From contig JAFREE010000279.1 in the NCBI GenBank assembly GCA_019400425.1, forward strand, positions 1 through 19,401: a stretch of 19,401 bases of DNA. Direction: 5' to 3'. This document shows, one piece after another, positions 15,212 through 19,401 of this stretch. Position 1 is the stretch's first letter. Each line of letters begins with the position of its first letter. The position numbers and the translations under genes are program-made. The DNA comes from Hymenochaete sp. R1. Its lineage: Eukaryota > Basidiomycota > Agaricomycetes > Hymenochaetales > Hymenochaetaceae. The notes beneath the pieces were generated by a model. That model did no database searches, was not told where the DNA came from, and was given only the letters and a program-made list of their open reading frames with translations.

Positions 15212-17221
15212 GAAGAAACGTTGTGCCAGTAGCAGCCGTCGCTTCGGATTTGACGGAAGTCGTCCTCAGCAGCCGGGAAACCCCTTGCTCCTCTCATCAC
15301 GCCAGTCTCTGCTACGTCACACGGGTCGTGCTTGCTCGCGCTTTATATCCAGAGATATCGGTGCGTAAAATCGCTGGGCCTTGCTTGAGATGGCATCCAG
15401 AAACGTAGCGAAAATCAGCACTGTAGCAGACTTGCAGAAATCAGTTCTCCTGAAAGTCGTTACTATATACGCCGAACTTCGGCCGAAGGCGGGCAACGTG
15501 TCGTGCCAAGGACCACTGGGAAATAAGGAAACGCTCAGATTGATAAGTTCAACACATTGAATAACGCTCCTTCCTCGCTGAGTAGACCGAACTGGTAGAA
15601 AGAACGGAGCGCAAAAGGGTGGGTCATAGATGAGGGATTTTGAGCAGAGTCGAGTTAATAACGCAACGCTATCTTGCTTACACCAGAGTTTCTGGCCGCA
15701 GGTTGCGGCTCCCGATTTTGTCTTTATTGAGAGTGGCCTGTGGCCAGGATCAAACTTAAGAAAGTCGATGAAACTGCATGAAGCCGTACAAACCGTATCC
15801 ACAAAACATTTCAACACCATATTCACTTAAACTCTCGCTCTGTCTGGCCCCACCATCATCGATTGTTTCCCTATGGGGCAGGATGCCTTCCATAAGCGTC
15901 ACTGCTCCCGTTTCTGAGTGCTCGGCATTCCATAACACGTATTCTGTGAATCTCTGCCTCGCTCCAGTCATGCATCGCATTTGGTAGAGTCAATGCATTG
16001 GGACCTGGAACAACATGGATGTGACGTAGTGTACCACCTAATGCGGAAGGCCCATTATTCTTGGCGGGTTACTCAACATGCTGATTTTGAGGATCAGTAA
16101 CGGTCTAAGGGTAAGATTTCAGTGTGCCATTGGTTAATCGGGGTTACTAGGGTTTTGTTGCCAATTATGTCTGACTTGACTTCGCTTCCTCGTTTTTTGG
16201 GCAGACCAGCCTTCGGCTTGGAAAGCGCTTAGCTCAAATTTGAGTTCAGTCATGTCATTGCTGAGCGGTAATTTGCCGTCGTTTGTAGTCATCTTCGTCT
16301 TTCAACTGAATGCGTGTCTGAAGTTACCGTAAGACGCTGAGGTTCGACAAGCTAAATGTATCGCGGAAGGAGTGACAGATACATACAAAAATAGGAAGAC
16401 ATGAGACGGAACTGAAATGCGGGTCTATGAGGACGGAATATGACTCGGAAGCGCATCCTCAACACTTATCATAGGGGGCTTTTCCCCACGTCGGCAGGAT
16501 GACCGACCTTCCTGGATTCTCTACGGGTCTATCTCGTTCACGTTTTGGCACGAACGTACTAGTAGTAAGTGCGCTCTCATTGTATTCTGGTTTGCTCCCT
16601 TCACTCAAAACGGCAGAGGTATAAAATTTTGTTTGAGGATTCGACGATTCGTGGATAGTATTGCCTTGGTACTCCGACCTTCAATTGTCTTTTTGGCCTC
16701 CTGATCTGAGCTCAGTAATCTGTGCTTAGACCTTCCGCTGCTCTGTTCCTCACCTAAGTTTGGTCTCTCGGTTCAATCGAGCTTGATTCATCATTACAGC
16801 CCGTATTATATCATTTCAGACTTCAGCATACATTGGCTCTGTTTCACTACCCTTTGCATCTACCACGGTTGCACTCTAATTTTTGGCGAGTCCGAATGTT
16901 TCCTAAGGGTCAGTTTTGGACATAGTGTGTCCCAACCTAGTCCTTTCCGCGTCCCGAGATTGGTCCATCGCACCAGATTTCCCATGACGTACATCCGTAG
17001 GTGAGATCCCCTTCCCTCTCCGAGAATGGTTTTGTTAACGAGTCCTTAAATTACAAACAGAACAGAAATATATCAAAACATATGAAAAACGGAACATAGC
17101 CTCAACGACATGTAAAAGTAAAATCACAGTGGCAATCAAGTTCAGAAGTTATAGTACTTGCAGGGCTGCTGCTGCGCTGTTCAACTTATGAACCGATATA
17201 TGACGCTTATACACCTCTATT
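15212..17221. other. Region without an assignable gene
   Basis: The longest frame is a minus-strand 169-codon run (15317-15826) of irregular composition without motifs, which I regard as chance. Shorter frames on + (15223-15408, 16783-17004) are equally featureless. The stretch 15830-17220 shows no coding, tRNA or repeat structure that I can support. It probably contains intergenic DNA and decayed sequence. Confidence 0.5.
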
Positions 17222-17654
17222 TCAAGCCTTTCCTTCTAAGTTGCTGCACGAAATGATATCACAGACATAGTCTGCACCAGCTGCATTCCCCGTGGCGCCA
17301 CAGCGGTTCTCTTCCTTGCCAAAAATGACATTTATATCGGCATTGGAATCCGGACCATCACTAGAGAATCTGGTCAGGCGCATTGCATTTGTACAAGTTT
17401 AGACCTTGACAGTGAAATAGCTTATAAACTCACTCGCATGCTTTTGCAGTGCTTTCCGCTAGCGCTCGCTCGCTCATTGTAAGAGGGCGCCGAGACCCCA
17501 GAGCTTCGGCCATGGTGTCAAACGCACGGCTTGTCAGTCTACCAAGGGGTCCGGAGTGCGCAGGTGAGTTATAGAGGAATATAGACATAACCGCTATAAG
17601 AAGCATCTGGGCAAACGTCAGGAGGTTTGAGACACTGCGACACTGCTTGCCCAT
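17222..17654 (-). CDS. Small cysteine-containing protein with N-terminal hydrophobic segment
   Basis: Two exons on the minus strand, 17434-17654 and 17222-17360, joined by a 73-nt intron (GTGAGT..TAG, branch CCTGAC) in matching phase, give about 119 aa. The N-terminus MGKQCRSVSNLLTFAQMLLI then AVMSIFLYNSPAHSG has one hydrophobic stretch that could be a signal peptide or anchor. The rest includes RRPLTMSERALAES and a short C-terminal part with four cysteines counting the last of exon 1 (KAC..NRC..YVC..IISC). An in-frame upstream ATG at 17744 would add 30 residues. I chose 17654 because it places the hydrophobic segment near the N-terminus. No family recognised. A small secreted protein is possible. 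Confidence 0.5.
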
Positions 17655-17896
17655 TTTAACGCGAGTGCGTTCATTTCCGGGATCTGGGCAGTCCCCCAAG
17701 CTCCACACTTTAATCCTTTGGATGTTTGTCTTCAAGTCACACATAGAGGTTGCTACAAGCGGTGAACCTTGCTTTGTGGATGTCTTTGATAATCGGCTTT
17801 AGCAGGATTGAGTCGGAAAATAAATAAAAATATCATGCGCACCGCTACTATTTGCACCAGTCCATTGGAAGTGCCTAATGACAGAAATTGATGTCA
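17655..17896. other. Spacer between two minus-strand genes
   Basis: Contains the upstream part of the small protein frame (to 17744) and the 3' end of the WD40 gene. On the minus strand a stretch at about 17860-17780 reads NGLVQIVAV, resembling the VQ-x-VA motif that follows the last visible blades in related WD40 proteins, but in a frame I could not join by a normal donor. It may be a last exon or decayed extension. Confidence 0.35.
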
Positions 17897-19243
17897 TCAC
17901 CAGGACTCTCGGCTGCGCATGGGGTTAGACTTATCTGTGTGTGGAAGACGGAGAGTCTCTCGAGTTGATATTGCGTCGAAGGCGTGCACGGCTCCATCTC
18001 TTGCCCCGCAGAAAAGCATTCGGCCTTCAAACACTAGGTCCAGTTGAACTGGTGAATTTGTTGCCAGATCAACACTGAACGTTCTACTGATGTGCATTGA
18101 TGGAAAATGGTAGACACTGACACCCCCTCCCATAGTAGCGATAAAGAGTTCGTTCCGGGACTCGTCCAGATAAGCGTCCCCACTACGCGAGGCATGAGCA
18201 CAAGTCGACCTTCACGGAAAGGACAGAAAAATGGACGCACATTGAGGTGGCAATCTCCTTCTCCCATACAAGCCCAATGGATTTCTGGAGGTTCAAGAGC
18301 ACGCTGGACTGTTGATTCAGCGGACGAATCACGAGTAGGTGAGAAACTAGGGACGTACATTTTACCATCGAGAAAACCGGAGACTAGAGCCTCGTTGGCC
18401 CCGCGTAGAAGTATGACCTTTCGAATCCATTTGGTAGGAACCTGCATACGCTCCCGCAGAATGATCTCGAAGCCTCCTAAAATATGACTTCAACGATAGA
18501 ACCGACCACTGGCAGCCTGAGGTAAAGAAGTATACGTACCTCTTTCGTTAATCCTGAACAGCTCAAGCTCATTGTGGTCGCATGAAGCTAGAATCCCCGA
18601 CTCTTGGTCGTAGCTAAGGCTCTCGATACAATTTCGATGGGCTCTGGTGACTGACACCCACTCAAAAGGCTGGCAGTGTGGCGTCATGACTCATGAGTGC
18701 ACGACCCTTACATCGTTGGTTGAAAGCACTTAACCTGGTATACACTTTCATTATCTCGTAGAAAAACACACAACCCTCCCTTTGCGCACCCGCAAACAAA
18801 TCTACTGCCATCGAGCCAGAGGACTTGGCTCACCGCGCCGCAGAACGCGACGTCCAGCACCTGTAAGAGTTTTCCTGTCATCAGGTCCCACAGGTGTAGC
18901 TTTGCACCCGTGCCTGCAAGCAGAGAAGCAGGTCAGCGTGAGCGGTATCCCATGGAACAACGAGGTTCCATGTTTCAAGCATAAACTTACTTCCGGAAAG
19001 AAGCAAAGTGCCATCGGGCGAGAAGCCCAATGTGGATAGCCCTTTTGTTTTCGCACTGAACTCTCTAAAGAGAGTAGGTTTAGAGCGGAGTTCAGCTACA
19101 TCCTGTTGCAATGTTGACTATGAAAGCAACTGTGAGACATGCGGGACACCTTCCTGTTGCGAACATACCGTCATCTTGCGGAGACTTGAATTCGAACGAA
19201 TGAGATGAGTCCCCGGGTCATCCGACAGTGAAAGATCAAACAT
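17897..19243 (-). CDS. WD40-repeat protein, seven exons
   Basis: Minus-strand exons 19169-19243, 18991-19117, 18735-18913, 18540-18669, 18359-18476, 18241-18303 and 17897-18182. They are separated by introns of 51, 77, 65, 63, 55 and 58 nt, all GT..AG and phase-consistent, giving 325 aa. Visible beta-propeller features: LSTLGFSPDGTLLLSGS followed across a splice by KLHLWDLMTGKLLQ; VLWLDGSRFVCGCAKGGLCVF; CIESLSYDQESGILASCDHN; LVSGFLDGKM; IGDAYLDESRNELFIATMGG then VSVYHFPS; and MLFCGARDGAVHAFDA. Such domains are scaffolds for protein contacts, and the partner is unknown. It resembles a WD40 family that I know as common in Agaricomycetes. The start is the ATG at 19243. The 3' end (TGA at 17897) is uncertain because a further VQ-x-VA-like segment lies downstream. 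Confidence 0.78.
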
Positions 19244-19401
19244 TTTGAACCTTTAAACTCGCGGCCTTCATAAGTCAGTTATTGTCATCTGTACATGTAA
19301 ATGAACATTGTCTCTTTTATTAAAGCAGAAACCGGAACCGGCGGACAGAAGATGAATTTGAGAGCCCGCGTATTCTAAGAGAGCCTGCCGCTTGACCTGA
19401 C
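19244..19401 (-). promoter_or_regulatory. Upstream region of the WD40 gene
   Basis: 158 bp between the WD40 start codon and the window edge. A/T-rich around 19280-19325, including TTTTATTAAAG. No sharply defined TATA box or second gene was seen. Confidence 0.3.

Noticed and set aside
15317..15826. 169-codon minus-strand frame as a gene
   Set aside because: Irregular composition, no domain, no splice context, and no agreement with neighbours. I judge it chance.

Overview
This window is nuclear DNA from a filamentous fungus, most probably a wood- or litter-decaying agaricomycete (Basidiomycota). The grounds are: GT..AG introns of about 50-77 nt with CTRAC-type branch sites; a WD40 gene of a type I associate with Agaricomycetes; a fungal-style vacuolar amino-acid transporter; and a fragment of a GH7 cellobiohydrolase. 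No bacterial operons, rRNA, tRNA or CRISPR were seen.

The left three quarters (about 478-14250) is a nest of insertions. (1) The outer layer is a decayed SLC38/AVT-type amino-acid transporter gene on the + strand, in two halves (478-989 and 13939-14250). (2) A Ty1/Copia LTR retrotransposon (990-13933) splits it, with 5-bp target duplications ATCTC. Its LTRs are nearly identical over their first ~137 bp, and its gag-pol order is zinc knuckles, protease, integrase, RT, RNase H. It carries at least four in-frame stops and a frameshift. (3) Between integrase and RT sits a 7.88-kb DNA transposon (3714-11597) with terminal inverted repeats and 8-bp target duplications CTCGGCAC. It encodes a Ulp1-like cysteine protease module followed by a large RNase H-like transposase module. 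I tentatively compare the transposase with the P-element/THAP9 group. The modules are interrupted by short introns whose phases I checked by hand. A second small spliced gene follows. (4) The 3' part of the DNA transposon contains a captured promoter plus the 5' portion of a secreted GH7 cellobiohydrolase gene (10133-10638). Two further exon-like pieces lie on the minus strand nearby.

The retrotransposon and the DNA transposon copies both look disabled. In the Ulp1 module the expected catalytic Cys reads Tyr. The transposase module has two homopolymer-associated frameshifts (16 C at 6462, 7 A at 8950), which may be real or assembly errors.

The right quarter returns to ordinary chromosome. 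From 14251 to about 17221 there are only short, unassigned exon-like pieces. Then come two minus-strand genes: a small cysteine-containing protein with a hydrophobic N-terminal segment (17222-17654) and a seven-exon WD40-repeat gene (17897-19243). The window ends upstream of that gene.
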